DNA of 64,000 nt from Bacteroidota bacterium. Its GTDB lineage: Bacteria > Bacteroidota > Bacteroidia > Chitinophagales > Chitinophagaceae. The first letter of the stretch is position 1. The number at the start of each line of letters is the position of its first letter. The notes beneath the pieces are model-generated. The model saw only the letters and a program-made list of their open reading frames with translations. It was not told the origin of the DNA and made no database searches. The position numbers and the translations under genes are program-made. The stretch lies in NCBI GenBank assembly GCA_023386555.1, contig JAEWJK010000011.1:83271-147270 (forward strand). Reading direction: 5' to 3'. Positions 24,808 through 33,629 of the stretch are shown piece by piece.

Positions 24808-27375
24808 ATGAAGAGAAAAATTACCCTTTGCCTGCTGTTATTTTCCTGCTTTTGTTGGTTAGGACAAACACAAGCGCAAAAACTGGATCCTTTATCTTCA
24901 AAATTGCCTGTAGGCGTTACATTGGCAGAATTAGCAGAAGCAGATTCCCTTTATATACTCACAAAATCAGCTTTTACATTTTCAGGTAGAAAGCCACAAA
25001 TCTTATCTGACAGTTTGTTACTCTATACCGTAGACCCCAGATTTGTAAACCTCCAGTCTTTTTTGCACTCGTCTTTTGTATTATTTCTTCAACCGGTACG
25101 AAAACCAATAGAAGAGATGGTGATAAATGGATCAGATCTCAGCCTCAATAATATCTTCTATGCACATTCCAAATACACGGTGAATGGTGAAAGTTTAAAG
25201 GTATCAATCAAAGAAAATTGTTTTGATACAATGGATATAGATCTTCGTCAGCGTTTTTCCAAAACAGGATCAGAATCTTCTACCCTTTCGTCTCATGCTA
25301 CGGCTATGGCAACACTGATTGGTGGAGGAGGTAATACATATTATACAGGTAAAGGTGCTGCATACAAAGCGAACCTGTCATCAACTACATTTCAAACATT
25401 GCTATCTGAACATGATACCGTTTATAAGAAATATAACATAAGCGTACAAAATCATTCTTACGGAACGATGATTGAGAATTATTATGGTGCTGATGCTTTG
25501 AGTTATGATGTTTCGATAACAAATAACGATTCTTTACTCCATGTATTTTCTGCAGGCAATTCCGGAAATCAAACCAGCACAGCAGGTAAATATGCTGGTA
25601 TTGCAGGATTTGCAAATCTTACCGGGAGTTTTAAACAATCAAAGAATAGCTTAAGTGTTGGAGCAACAGATTCTGTGAACAATGTGGAGTTGCTTAGTTC
25701 GAGGGGCCCTGCTTATGATGGCAGAATAAAACCTGAGCTTGTTGCATTTGGACAAGATGGAAGTTCAGGAGCTGCAGCATTAGTAAGTGGCTCTACTTTG
25801 TTAGTGCAGGATGCTTACAAACGATCACACGGAAAACTGCCTTCATCATCACTTGTAAGGGCAGCTCTTATTAATGCTGCGGATGATATTTTACAACCAG
25901 GACCAGATTACAGATCAGGCTTTGGTAGTTTAAATACAGAAAGAGCCGTCAGGCAGATCATCAATAATCAATTTTATACCGGAATAGTAAGTAATGGCAA
26001 TAACCAGGAGTTCAACATTACTGCTCCTGCTAATTCAAAAGAACTAAAAATTACGCTGGCATGGAATGATGTTCCTGCTTCAGCCAATGCTGCAAAATCA
26101 TTAGTTAATGATCTTGACCTGGAAGTTGTGGAAGTAAATAGTGGAACAATCTTTTATCCAACCCTACCTAGTTCTTTCCCTCATCTTGATTCACTCAATA
26201 AAATTGCAACACAAAAAAGAGATACATTAAACACCATTGAGCAGGTTGTGATCGATCTGCCTGCTGTCGGCAATTATATCATCAGGATAAAAGGATATTC
26301 CGTACAATCAACTCAAGAATTTTCGATCGTATACAACTGGGAAGCTGCAAATAGTTTTTCATTTACATACCCTGCAAAAGATGACAATCTTTATCCCGGA
26401 AATATCAACACCATAAGATGGAACAGTTTTGCCGATGCATCTGCAACAGGAAAACTGGAGATCAGTTATGATGGAATTTCATGGTCAACATTAAGTTCAG
26501 CCACTCTGCTTTCAAATAAATATTTCAAAACAAATATTAAAGACACCGTTGGCATTGCTCAATTAAGAATGACAGTAGGATCAAGTGTTTTTCTTTCCGA
26601 ACAGTTCACAATTTCTCCAAGATTACAAACGAACGTCGGTTATAATTGTGCTGATTCTTTTCAATTGTACTGGAACAAATTAAATGGAGCTTCATCGTAT
26701 AATGTGTATGGGTTAACAGACACTTTTATGAGGCCCCTATTTCAAACAATAGATACTTCCATCACTTTAGCAACAAGTCAACTCCAGCATTTTGCTGTTG
26801 CTCCAAATATTGGAACAAAAACAGGTTTAAGGAGTTTTGCTTTCAATTACACCACACAGGCTGTGGCTTGTTTTGTCAACTCATTCCTGGCAGATGTGTT
26901 TGACGATACCACTGTTCATTTACAAGCTGTACTCGGAACAATGCATAATGTGAAAGAACTAAGTTTTCAACGTCTGTATCCGCTCACAAATCTTGTAACT
27001 TTTACAGTTAACAGAGATACTTTCTCCACATCCGATAAACTCAGCAACGGAATTTATTATTACCGTGTGAAGCTCTTGCTTAACAATGGCAAAGAAGTGA
27101 TCAGCGATACTTTGCAGGTGAGGATTTTCCAGGAAAAATTATTCATTGTTTACCCCAATCCTTATAGAAATGGTGGAAGACTGATCATTCAATCAAAAGA
27201 TTATGAGAACAGTGTATTCGAATTGTTCTCTGTCGTCGGACATAAAGTGTATTCGCAAAAATTAAATGCAGATACCGAAAGTCTTTCACTGCCTTTTCTT
27301 CAAACCGGCATCTATTTTTACCGCATCATTCAGCACAATAAAAAAGTAGTGAACGGCAAATTGTTGATACACTAA
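24808..27375 (+). CDS. Secreted subtilisin-like (S8) serine protease with T9SS sorting domain
   Basis: 855 residues with a signal peptide ending near QTQAQ (residue 24). The S8 catalytic domain has an Asp candidate in CFDTMDIDL (139-145), His163 in SSHATAMATLIGG, oxyanion Asn251 in SAGNSG, and Ser320 in DGSSGAAALVSG, a variant of the usual GTSxAxP block. A prohormone-convertase/Ig-like jelly-roll follows (from about 390), then Fn3/Ig-like modules, and the last 80 residues (VYPNPYRNGG onward) are a type A C-terminal sorting domain for the type IX secretion system, ending in NGKLLIH. So it is exported and attached to, or released from, the cell surface. The serine-motif change keeps the nucleophile. 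Confidence 0.87.
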   Translation: MKRKITLCLLLFSCFCWLGQTQAQKLDPLSSKLPVGVTLAELAEADSLYILTKSAFTFSGRKPQILSDSLLLYTVDPRFVNLQSFLHSSFVLFLQPVRKPIEEMVINGSDLSLNNIFYAHSKYTVNGESLKVSIKENCFDTMDIDLRQRFSKTGSESSTLSSHATAMATLIGGGGNTYYTGKGAAYKANLSSTTFQTLLSEHDTVYKKYNISVQNHSYGTMIENYYGADALSYDVSITNNDSLLHVFSAGNSGNQTSTAGKYAGIAGFANLTGSFKQSKNSLSVGATDSVNNVELLSSRGPAYDGRIKPELVAFGQDGSSGAAALVSGSTLLVQDAYKRSHGKLPSSSLVRAALINAADDILQPGPDYRSGFGSLNTERAVRQIINNQFYTGIVSNGNNQEFNITAPANSKELKITLAWNDVPASANAAKSLVNDLDLEVVEVNSGTIFYPTLPSSFPHLDSLNKIATQKRDTLNTIEQVVIDLPAVGNYIIRIKGYSVQSTQEFSIVYNWEAANSFSFTYPAKDDNLYPGNINTIRWNSFADASATGKLEISYDGISWSTLSSATLLSNKYFKTNIKDTVGIAQLRMTVGSSVFLSEQFTISPRLQTNVGYNCADSFQLYWNKLNGASSYNVYGLTDTFMRPLFQTIDTSITLATSQLQHFAVAPNIGTKTGLRSFAFNYTTQAVACFVNSFLADVFDDTTVHLQAVLGTMHNVKELSFQRLYPLTNLVTFTVNRDTFSTSDKLSNGIYYYRVKLLLNNGKEVISDTLQVRIFQEKLFIVYPNPYRNGGRLIIQSKDYENSVFELFSVVGHKVYSQKLNADTESLSLPFLQTGIYFYRIIQHNKKVVNGKLLIH

Positions 27376-27405
27376 AAAAAATAGCCGACAGATTTTGCCG
27401 GCTAA
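27374..27405 (-). terminator. Intrinsic terminator of ssb
   Basis: Minus strand TAGCCG and CGGCTA pair around an 11-nt loop, followed by eight T. It overlaps the end of the convergent protease gene by two bases. Confidence 0.8.
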
Positions 27406-27424
27406 TATCATCGTGAAGCATTAT

Positions 27425-27886
27425 TTAAAACGGAAGATCATCCAAAGGCTCAGTAATATCAGCAGCTGATGGTGTTGCCACTTGTTGTTGATAATTTTGT
27501 TGAGGCTGATTATAATTTTGCTGTGGCTGTTGCTGACCACCATAAGAACCACCACCTTGTTGTCCGTCATTTCTGCTGCCAAGTAACTGAATACTTTGCA
27601 CACGAACCGTTAATGTAGCTCCCTGTTTGCCATCCTGTGTTTGGTAAGTTCTTACTTCAGGCTGACCTTCCACATACACCTGTGTCCCCTTCTTTAAATA
27701 AGGAGCAATTCCTGTTCTGTCACTCCAGTAAGCACAATCTACCCAGATCGTTTTATCTTTCTGTACACCCTGTGCATCTTTAAATCTTTCAGTATGTGCA
27801 ACGGTGAAGTTCATTACATTTTTTCCATTCACATTATTCAACACACAATCTTTACCTAGATTGCCGATTACCTGTAATTTAATCAT
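27425..27886 (-). CDS. ssb: Single-stranded DNA-binding protein
   Basis: 153 residues. The N-terminal OB fold (IKLQVIGNLGKD start, then WVDCAYW and VYVEGQPEVRTYQ around 50-85) binds ssDNA as a tetramer. A Gln/Gly/Asn-rich linker follows (about 105-140), and the acidic tip DDLPF, which recruits replication and repair proteins, ends the chain. Start at the ATG giving the standard N-terminus. It is transcribed alone with its own terminator. Confidence 0.95.
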   Translation of the reverse strand: MIKLQVIGNLGKDCVLNNVNGKNVMNFTVAHTERFKDAQGVQKDKTIWVDCAYWSDRTGIAPYLKKGTQVYVEGQPEVRTYQTQDGKQGATLTVRVQSIQLLGSRNDGQQGGGSYGGQQQPQQNYNQPQQNYQQQVATPSAADITEPLDDLPF

Positions 27887-27992
27887 AGTAGTTTCTTTTA
27901 AAATACGACTGCCAAATTAATCAAATTGATATACCGTGCAAGAAATGTTGTGCACAAACTGAGGGTATTTTATGAACCATGGGCTATTGCTA

Positions 27993-28874
27993 CTATAAAG
28001 CTTTGGTTGCGTCGCATCTTTCCGACGTTAAGTCGGAATCCCGATCCTTCGGGACTTGTACTGGAAGATTCGTTATTGGGCTGATAGGCAGCTGAATTTG
28101 TGTCTTCTCTTCAAACAATCTATTAAACAGCGGACTTTCAGTCTGTTTCCATTTATCCCAGAAAGTAAAATAGAGTCCGTAATTGTATTTGAACTGTTTG
28201 TGATGCAATGAATGATGTGTAGCACCGATCAGCCAACGTCCAAAAAAATGTTTATGAAAGTTCTTTGGATAGATCTCAATATCAAGATGATTGATGATAC
28301 TGCTGATCGTCATTATCGTTAACTGGGTAAGCAACACATACAAATGCATCGGCATCACCATCAATAAAGCTGGAAGAAAAACTGCCTGTAACAATCCTTC
28401 CAGCGGATGAAAAGAAAAAGCCGTCCACGGAGAAGTGATATTACTGTCGTGATGCACTTTATGAACGATCTTAAAAACTTTCGGATGATGCATCCACCTG
28501 TGTAGCCAGTAATAATATGTCTCATGCAAAACCAATGCTATCGCTAAGCTCACGGGTAACCACCATATTGGATAAGAACTAATATCACCATACAATTTTG
28601 TATAACCTTTTTGCCATAAGATAGCAGTGATCGTTCCACTAACAGCAAATATTAAAGCTGTCATGCAACTCCATCCTACTTCTTTTCTAAACTGTGTTTT
28701 ATTGTAAGCCTTGTTGCTGATCTTTCTTTCCTTCCATTTTTCAGGATACCAGATGTAGAATACAGCATAAAATAATCCTGCAGCCAGAAAATATCTTCCT
28801 GCAACTACCAGAAATATAACTATAGTGGCAATCGAAAACCAAAGTGGATGAGTAAGATCAGGAAGTGTTGACAT
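27993..28874 (-). CDS. Sterol desaturase/fatty acid hydroxylase family membrane protein
   Basis: 293 residues with four or five membrane segments and the eight-histidine di-iron pattern: HETYYYWLHRWMHH (about 123-136), HKVHHDS (about 142-148), and THHSLHHKQF (about 214-223). Members hydroxylate or desaturate lipid chains with O2. The substrate here cannot be told. The last 15 residues or so are encoded by an interrupted copy of the dispersed repeat (28006-28061), so the C-terminus may be a recent extension. Stands alone. Confidence 0.85.
   Translation of the reverse strand: MSTLPDLTHPLWFSIATIVIFLVVAGRYFLAAGLFYAVFYIWYPEKWKERKISNKAYNKTQFRKEVGWSCMTALIFAVSGTITAILWQKGYTKLYGDISSYPIWWLPVSLAIALVLHETYYYWLHRWMHHPKVFKIVHKVHHDSNITSPWTAFSFHPLEGLLQAVFLPALLMVMPMHLYVLLTQLTIMTISSIINHLDIEIYPKNFHKHFFGRWLIGATHHSLHHKQFKYNYGLYFTFWDKWKQTESPLFNRLFEEKTQIQLPISPITNLPVQVPKDRDSDLTSERCDATKAL
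28006..28061 (-). repeat. Interrupted type-2 dispersed repeat with two hairpins inside
   Basis: GTTGCGTCGCA (28006-28016) and ACTTGTAC (28054-28061) are the two ends of the repeat, separated by 37 nt that hold two perfect hairpins: TTCCGAC/GTCGGAA (28020-28038) and TCCCGA/TCGGGA (28039-28054). It overlaps the 3' end of the hydroxylase gene. Confidence 0.7.
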
Positions 28875-28916
28875 GTCTGTTAAGTTACAAGAATCATGCG
28901 AATGAACTTTGCATCA

Positions 28917-28985
28917 TAGCGTCTTAGCGGTTTAAACCATTTTCACTCAGTGAAAATCTACTCTGCGATCTCTGCGAAAATTTCA
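28917..28985. repeat. 'gcgtcttagcgg / ctgcgaaaat' intergenic repeat
   Basis: A spacer element of the 'gcgnnnttngcg' kind, with a near-palindrome TTTTCACT-C-AGTGAAAA in its middle (28940-28956). Related in style to the elements at 29935-30011 and 32112-32178. Confidence 0.5.
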
Positions 28986-29127
28986 CATAATAACCTCTGC
29001 AACTCCAAGTATAAAATCCAAACAAAGAATTCTCAAACAATCTCTGCAATCCTTCTCCCAAAAACATGATTTATCTCAAGTTTCCTTCAAAAAATATTGT
29101 TTTTTAGAATTGCATTTGTTAGTGTCT

Positions 29128-29135
29128 TATTTTTG
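29128..29135 (+). promoter_or_regulatory. -7 element of the sdh operon
   Basis: TATTTTTG fits TAnnTTTG, 31 nt before sdhC. A TTG occurs at 29110-29112 but only 15 nt away, so the -33 box is uncertain. Confidence 0.5.
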
Positions 29136-29166
29136 CACGGATTTTTAAAGAACCAAACTTGCTATA

Positions 29167-29853
29167 ATGACCTGGAAACAAGTCTTCACTTCCACCATAG
29201 GACAGAAATTCGTAATGGGTTTAACCGGTTTATTTCTTATTTCCTTTTTAGTTGTACATGTTGGCCTTAATGCCACCATCTGGGCTGATGACAATGGCTC
29301 TATGTTCAATCGTGGTGCAAAATTTATGGGTGGAACAGTCCTAATTAGAATCATGGAGATTGGTTTATTCCTTGGCATTTTCCTGCACATCATCCAGGGT
29401 TATATGCTAACAGCTTACAATAATAGCAGACGTAGCACCGGTTATCGTGTAAACAAAGGTTATGGCAGTAAATGGTACAGCAGAACAATGGGCTTATTAG
29501 GAACTTTGATCCTGTTGTTTTTGATAATGCACATCTGGCATTTCTGGGTGCCATCACGATTAACACCTGAAAGTTTATCAATCGTAGAATATAGAAACGG
29601 TGAGGCACATGACTTATACCGGAGAATGGTAGAAGTTTTCCAGGATCCTATTGTTGTGGTGTTATATGTGTTGGCATGTATCAGTCTTGCTTATCACCTT
29701 GCACATGGCTTCAAAGCTTCTTTCAGAACATTTGGTGTTAGCAACAGCAGGTATTATGGCATGATCAAAACTTTTGGTTATGCATTTTCTATCATCGTGC
29801 CTTTGGCTTTTGCAATGATGCCGGTGAGTATGTATCTGGGTTGGGTTGATTAA
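29167..29853 (+). CDS. sdhC: Succinate dehydrogenase cytochrome b subunit
   Basis: 228 residues, single b-type membrane anchor of complex II in the SdhCAB arrangement of Bacteroidota. Five hydrophobic segments (near 17-36, 58-82, 110-130, 157-178, 195-220) carry histidines suited to heme ligation, such as those in VVHVG, FLHIIQG, MHIWHFWV and YHLAHGF. It passes electrons from succinate to menaquinone. It is followed by sdhA after 276 nt that hold repeats, then sdhB. Confidence 0.93.
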   Translation: MTWKQVFTSTIGQKFVMGLTGLFLISFLVVHVGLNATIWADDNGSMFNRGAKFMGGTVLIRIMEIGLFLGIFLHIIQGYMLTAYNNSRRSTGYRVNKGYGSKWYSRTMGLLGTLILLFLIMHIWHFWVPSRLTPESLSIVEYRNGEAHDLYRRMVEVFQDPIVVVLYVLACISLAYHLAHGFKASFRTFGVSNSRYYGMIKTFGYAFSIIVPLAFAMMPVSMYLGWVD

Positions 29854-29886
29854 TGCTTCAGGGTGCAGTAACTCCGATTAAACTTC

Positions 29887-29902
29887 GTTGCGTCGCACTC
29901 TT
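29887..29902 (-). repeat. Partial type-2 dispersed repeat
   Basis: Plus strand GTTGCGTCGCACTCTT matches 16 of the 20 core bases; the GTAC end is missing (CAGC instead). Confidence 0.6.
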
Positions 29903-29934
29903 CAGCAAATAGTTCTTTATGCAACAAATAAGTA

Positions 29935-30011
29935 TCGCAAAGAACGCTGAGTTTTTCGCAGAGGTTGCAAAGCCCTTAGCGAACTTTGCGTATTCTTTGT
30001 GCTCTTTGCAA
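29935..30011. repeat. 'cgcaaag' intergenic repeat between sdhC and sdhA
   Basis: Alternating cgcaaag/ttgcaaag and ctttgcg/ctttgca words allow a long imperfect hairpin. Same style as 32112-32178. Confidence 0.6.
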
Positions 30012-30038
30012 TACTAAATGCACAGCAATGTTCAGAAC

Positions 30039-30058
30039 GTACAAGTGAGTGACACAAC
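30039..30058 (+). repeat. Dispersed repeat, type-1 core, exact copy
   Basis: Plus strand reads the exact 20-nt core preceded by TTCAGAAC. It lies 71 nt before sdhA. Confidence 0.85.
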
Positions 30059-30129
30059 AGACGATCAGATATGAACCAAAGCTGGAGCAATAATTCATAA
30101 TTCTAAACTCATAATTCATAAATTGATTT

Positions 30130-32103
30130 ATGTTAGATGCTAAAATTCCTGCCGGACCGTTAGACCAGAAATGGAGCAAATACAAGAGCACCTGTAAGCT
30201 GGTGAATCCTGCCAATAAAAGAAAATTAGAGATCATCGTTGTGGGAACTGGTCTTGCCGGAGCTTCTGCTGCAGCATCTCTTGGTGAACTGGGTTATAAA
30301 GTAAAAGCATTTTGTTTTCAGGATTCTCCAAGAAGAGCTCACTCAATTGCTGCACAGGGTGGTATTAATGCTGCCAAAAATTATCAGAACGATGGTGATT
30401 CTACCTATCGTTTATTCTATGATACAATCAAAGGTGGTGATTACCGTGCAAGAGAAGCAAATGTGCATCGCCTGGCAGAAGTGAGTGCTAACATCATTGA
30501 CCAATGTGTGGCCCAGGGTGTTCCTTTTGCAAGAGAATATGGCGGATTGTTGAGTAACCGTTCTTTTGGTGGCACACAGGTACAGAGAACATTCTATGCT
30601 GCCGGACAAACTGGTCAGCAGTTATTGATCGGTGCTTACCAGGCTTTGGAACGTCAGGTCGCTTTGGGAAATGTTACAATGTATTCACGCCACGAAATGT
30701 TAGAAGTGGTAACGATCGATGGTAAGGCAAGAGGCATCATTGCAAGAGATTTAGTGAGTGGTGAGTTGGAAAGACATTTTGGTCATGCAGTATTGCTTTG
30801 CAGTGGTGGTTATGGTAACGTATTTTATCTATCCACAAATGCCATGGGCAGTAACGTAACTGCAGCATGGAAAGCACATAAAAAAGGAGCCTATTTTGGT
30901 AATCCTTGTATGACTCAGATTCACCCAACATGTATTCCTGTAAGTGGTGATCATCAAAGTAAACTGACTTTGATGAGTGAATCATTAAGAAACGATGGAC
31001 GTATTTGGGTTCCAAAAAAACAAGGTGATAACAGGAAAGCAACCGATATTCCGGAAGAAGAAAGAGATTATTATTTAGAGAGAAGATATCCTGCTTTTGG
31101 TAACCTCGTTCCAAGAGATGTTGCATCAAGAGCAGCCAAAGAAAGATGCGATGCCGGTTATGGTGTTGGTACAAGTAAACAAGCGGTATTCCTCGATTTT
31201 GCTGCAGCCATTGAACGTTATGGTAAGATCGAAGCAAATAAATTAGGCAGAAGCAATGCATCTAAAGAAGAGATCATTGCACTGGGTAAAGATGTAGTGA
31301 AAGAAAAATATGGTAACCTGTTTGACATGTATGCAAAGATCACAGGTGAAAATCCGTATGAAGTGCCGATGAGAATTTATCCTGCCGTTCACTATACGAT
31401 GGGAGGCCTTTGGGTTGATTATAACCTGATGACAACCGTGCCTGGTTTATATGCATTAGGTGAAGCTAATTTCTCTGACCATGGTGCCAACCGTTTAGGT
31501 GCTTCTGCTCTGATGCAGGGATTAGCTGACGGATATTTTGTTATTCCGTATACCATCGGTGATTTCTTAGCAGATGAAATTCGTACGAATGCAATACCAA
31601 CAGATCATCCGGCTTTTGTTGAAGCAGAGAAAGAAGTTAGTGACCGTATCAATAAACTGATGAACATTAAAGGTTCACAGTCTGTTGAAAGTTTCCACAA
31701 ACGTTTGGGAAAGATCATGTGGGATAAATGTGGAATGGCCCGTAATGCAAAAGGTTTACAGGAAGCCATACAAGAGATCCGTGCATTAAGAGAAGAGTTC
31801 TGGAAAGATGTAAGAATTCCGGGAGCAATCAAAGAATACAATCCTGAGTTAGACAAAGCCAATCGTGTAGCCGACTTCATGGAATTGGGTGAGCTAATGT
31901 GTATGGATGCTTTAGATAGAAATGAAAGCTGCGGTGGACATTTCAGGGAAGAATACCAAACTGAAGATGGTGAAGCCAACAGGGATGATGCGAATTATAT
32001 GTATGTTTCTGCATGGCAATATTCAGGAACAAACAACTGGTCGTTACACAAAGAGGTGTTAGATTATGAAGTGGTGAAGCCGAGTGCAAGGAGTTATAAA
32101 TAA
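30130..32103 (+). CDS. sdhA: Succinate dehydrogenase/fumarate reductase flavoprotein subunit
   Basis: 657 residues. Oxidises succinate to fumarate in the TCA cycle on the inner face of the membrane. The FAD-binding [12 protein letters not shown] lies at 37-48, and the covalent FAD histidine is His71 in [14 protein letters not shown]. The active-site HYTMGG stretch and the REEY region at the end are present. It is the catalytic partner of SdhB and SdhC around it. The start ATG at 30130 gives the family N-terminus ([10 protein letters not shown]). Ordinary otherwise. Confidence 0.96.
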   Translation: MLDAKIPAGPLDQKWSKYKSTCKLVNPANKRKLEIIVVGTGLAGASAAASLGELGYKVKAFCFQDSPRRAHSIAAQGGINAAKNYQNDGDSTYRLFYDTIKGGDYRAREANVHRLAEVSANIIDQCVAQGVPFAREYGGLLSNRSFGGTQVQRTFYAAGQTGQQLLIGAYQALERQVALGNVTMYSRHEMLEVVTIDGKARGIIARDLVSGELERHFGHAVLLCSGGYGNVFYLSTNAMGSNVTAAWKAHKKGAYFGNPCMTQIHPTCIPVSGDHQSKLTLMSESLRNDGRIWVPKKQGDNRKATDIPEEERDYYLERRYPAFGNLVPRDVASRAAKERCDAGYGVGTSKQAVFLDFAAAIERYGKIEANKLGRSNASKEEIIALGKDVVKEKYGNLFDMYAKITGENPYEVPMRIYPAVHYTMGGLWVDYNLMTTVPGLYALGEANFSDHGANRLGASALMQGLADGYFVIPYTIGDFLADEIRTNAIPTDHPAFVEAEKEVSDRINKLMNIKGSQSVESFHKRLGKIMWDKCGMARNAKGLQEAIQEIRALREEFWKDVRIPGAIKEYNPELDKANRVADFMELGELMCMDALDRNESCGGHFREEYQTEDGEANRDDANYMYVSAWQYSGTNNWSLHKEVLDYEVVKPSARSYK

Positions 32104-32111
32104 ATTATTGC

Positions 32112-32178
32112 CACGCAAAGCCGCAAAGATTTTAAGTCGCAAAGTCTTTGCCTCTTTGCTCTTTAGCGACTTTGCGTG
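32112..32178. repeat. 'cgcaaag' inverted repeat between sdhA and sdhB
   Basis: CACGCAAAG (32112-32120) is inverted at 32170-32178 (CTTTGCGTG), with inner AGTCGCAAAG/CTTTAGCGACT arms. It could form a long hairpin in the sdh mRNA. Confidence 0.7.
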
Positions 32179-32205
32179 AAAAAAGAATTAAAACAATCCA
32201 TAAGA

Positions 32206-32970
32206 ATGGAGCATTATAATATGAATCTGACAGTCGAAGTTTGGCGTCAGAAAAACAAAGACGATAAAGGTGGATTCAAATCCTACAAGGTAAAAGATAT
32301 TTCTTCGGAGATGTCGTTCCTTGAAATGTTTGATGTGCTGAACGAAGAACTTGTTCAGAAAGGTGAAGACCCGATAGCTTTCGACCATGATTGCCGTGAA
32401 GGTATTTGCGGTGCATGTTCGATGTATATCGATGGTAAGCCACATGGTCCATGGGCTGCAACAACTACCTGCCAGCTTCACATGAGGGCTTTCAAAGATG
32501 GTGACACCATTGTTGTAGAGCCATGGAGAGCCAATGCTTTTCCGGTGATCAAAGATCTTGTTACTGACCGCCAGGCTTTCGACAGAATCGTTGCAGCAGG
32601 TGGTTATGTTTCTGTGAACACGGGTAATGCTGTTGACGGTAATGCCCTTCCGATTGAAAAAGAAAAAGCAGATGCATCTTTTGCTGCAGCATCATGTATT
32701 GGGTGTGGTGCATGTGTGGCTATTTGTAAGAACAGTTCTGCTAATTTATTTATTGGTGCTAAGGTTTCTCATCTTGCATTATTACCACAAGGTGAACCAG
32801 AAAGAAGAACAAGGGTTATTAATATGATCGCACAAGCCGATAAGGAAGGATTCGGTGCATGTACACTAACCGGTGCTTGTGAAGCTGTTTGTCCAAAAGA
32901 AATTTCTATTGCTAATATTGCCAGGTTGAACAGGGAATATCTTTCAGCAGCGTTAACATCAGATAAATAA
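32206..32970 (+). CDS. sdhB: Succinate dehydrogenase iron-sulfur subunit
   Basis: 254 residues. Carries electrons from FAD to the membrane subunit. The N-terminal domain has the [2Fe-2S] cysteines in CREGICGAC and TTTCQL; the C-terminal domain has [11 protein letters not shown] and [10 protein letters not shown] for the [4Fe-4S] and [3Fe-4S] clusters. The frame is open back to a GTG at 32176, but that codon lies in the cgcaaag repeat; the ATG at 32206 (or 32221) fits the family N-terminus ([10 protein letters not shown]). Last gene of the sdhCAB operon. Confidence 0.95.
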   Translation: MEHYNMNLTVEVWRQKNKDDKGGFKSYKVKDISSEMSFLEMFDVLNEELVQKGEDPIAFDHDCREGICGACSMYIDGKPHGPWAATTTCQLHMRAFKDGDTIVVEPWRANAFPVIKDLVTDRQAFDRIVAAGGYVSVNTGNAVDGNALPIEKEKADASFAAASCIGCGACVAICKNSSANLFIGAKVSHLALLPQGEPERRTRVINMIAQADKEGFGACTLTGACEAVCPKEISIANIARLNREYLSAALTSDK

Positions 32971-32989
32971 TTTCAATGCTGATATAAAT

Positions 32990-33019
32990 AAAGCCATTCG
33001 TTAATTGACGAATGGCTTT
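32990..33019 (+). terminator. Terminator after sdhB
   Basis: AAAGCCATTCG and CGAATGGCTTT form an 11-bp stem with an 8-nt loop; T-rich bases follow. Strong stem, modest T tail. Confidence 0.65.
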
Positions 33020-33066
33020 GTTATTTGCAATAAGTGGCATTACCTTTATTCACTAAAAATTTTTCT

Positions 33067-33507
33067 ATGGCATCAGTAAATATATACCTCACATTCAATG
33101 GTAATTGCGAAGCTGCATTCAACTTCTATAAATCTGTTTTTGGTGGCGAATTTTCCTACTTAGGAAGGTTTAAAGACATGCCGCCACAACCAGATGAAAA
33201 AGCAATGCATGCAGCGGATGGAGAAAAGATCATGCATGTTTCATTACCTATCAGTAAAGAAACAATGATCATGGGTAGTGATACAGGTGGTGAATGGAGT
33301 TCAGGCTTTGTACAAGGAAATAACTTTTCTATTTCTGTGAATGCAGATTCAAAAGATGAAGCGGATCGAATATTCAATGCATTAGCACAAGGTGGACAAG
33401 TAACAATGCCATTAAGCAATACCTTTTGGGGAGATTATTTTGGAATGTTAACTGATCAATTCGGTATTAACTGGATGATGAGTTATAATGAAAATCAGAA
33501 AAAATAA
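33067..33507 (+). CDS. VOC family protein, PhnB-like
   Basis: 146 residues with a glyoxalase/bleomycin-resistance fold of the PhnB/DUF1428-type: NIYLTFNGNCEAAFNFYKSVFGGEF at the start, then FWGDYFGMLTDQFGINWMM at the end. This group binds small ligands or metal ions but its reactions are largely unknown. The ATG at 33067 is used; an in-frame GTG at 33034 adds 11 residues not seen in relatives. Transcribed between two terminators, so probably alone. Confidence 0.8.
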   Translation: MASVNIYLTFNGNCEAAFNFYKSVFGGEFSYLGRFKDMPPQPDEKAMHAADGEKIMHVSLPISKETMIMGSDTGGEWSSGFVQGNNFSISVNADSKDEADRIFNALAQGGQVTMPLSNTFWGDYFGMLTDQFGINWMMSYNENQKK

Positions 33508-33526
33508 AAAATGTATTCAATTAAAA

Positions 33527-33560
33527 AAAAGCCACTGTTTTTTCAGCAGTGGCTTTTTCT
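33527..33560 (+). terminator. Terminator after the PhnB-like gene
   Basis: AAAAGCCACTG and CAGTGGCTTTT pair around a 9-nt T-rich loop, and TCTTTT follows. Confidence 0.8.
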
Positions 33561-33629
33561 TTTAAGCGTTAGTCTTTCATAAGAATTTCATAGGCTTAAT
33601 ATTTGTAGTTGACCTTTCAATCATTTTTT

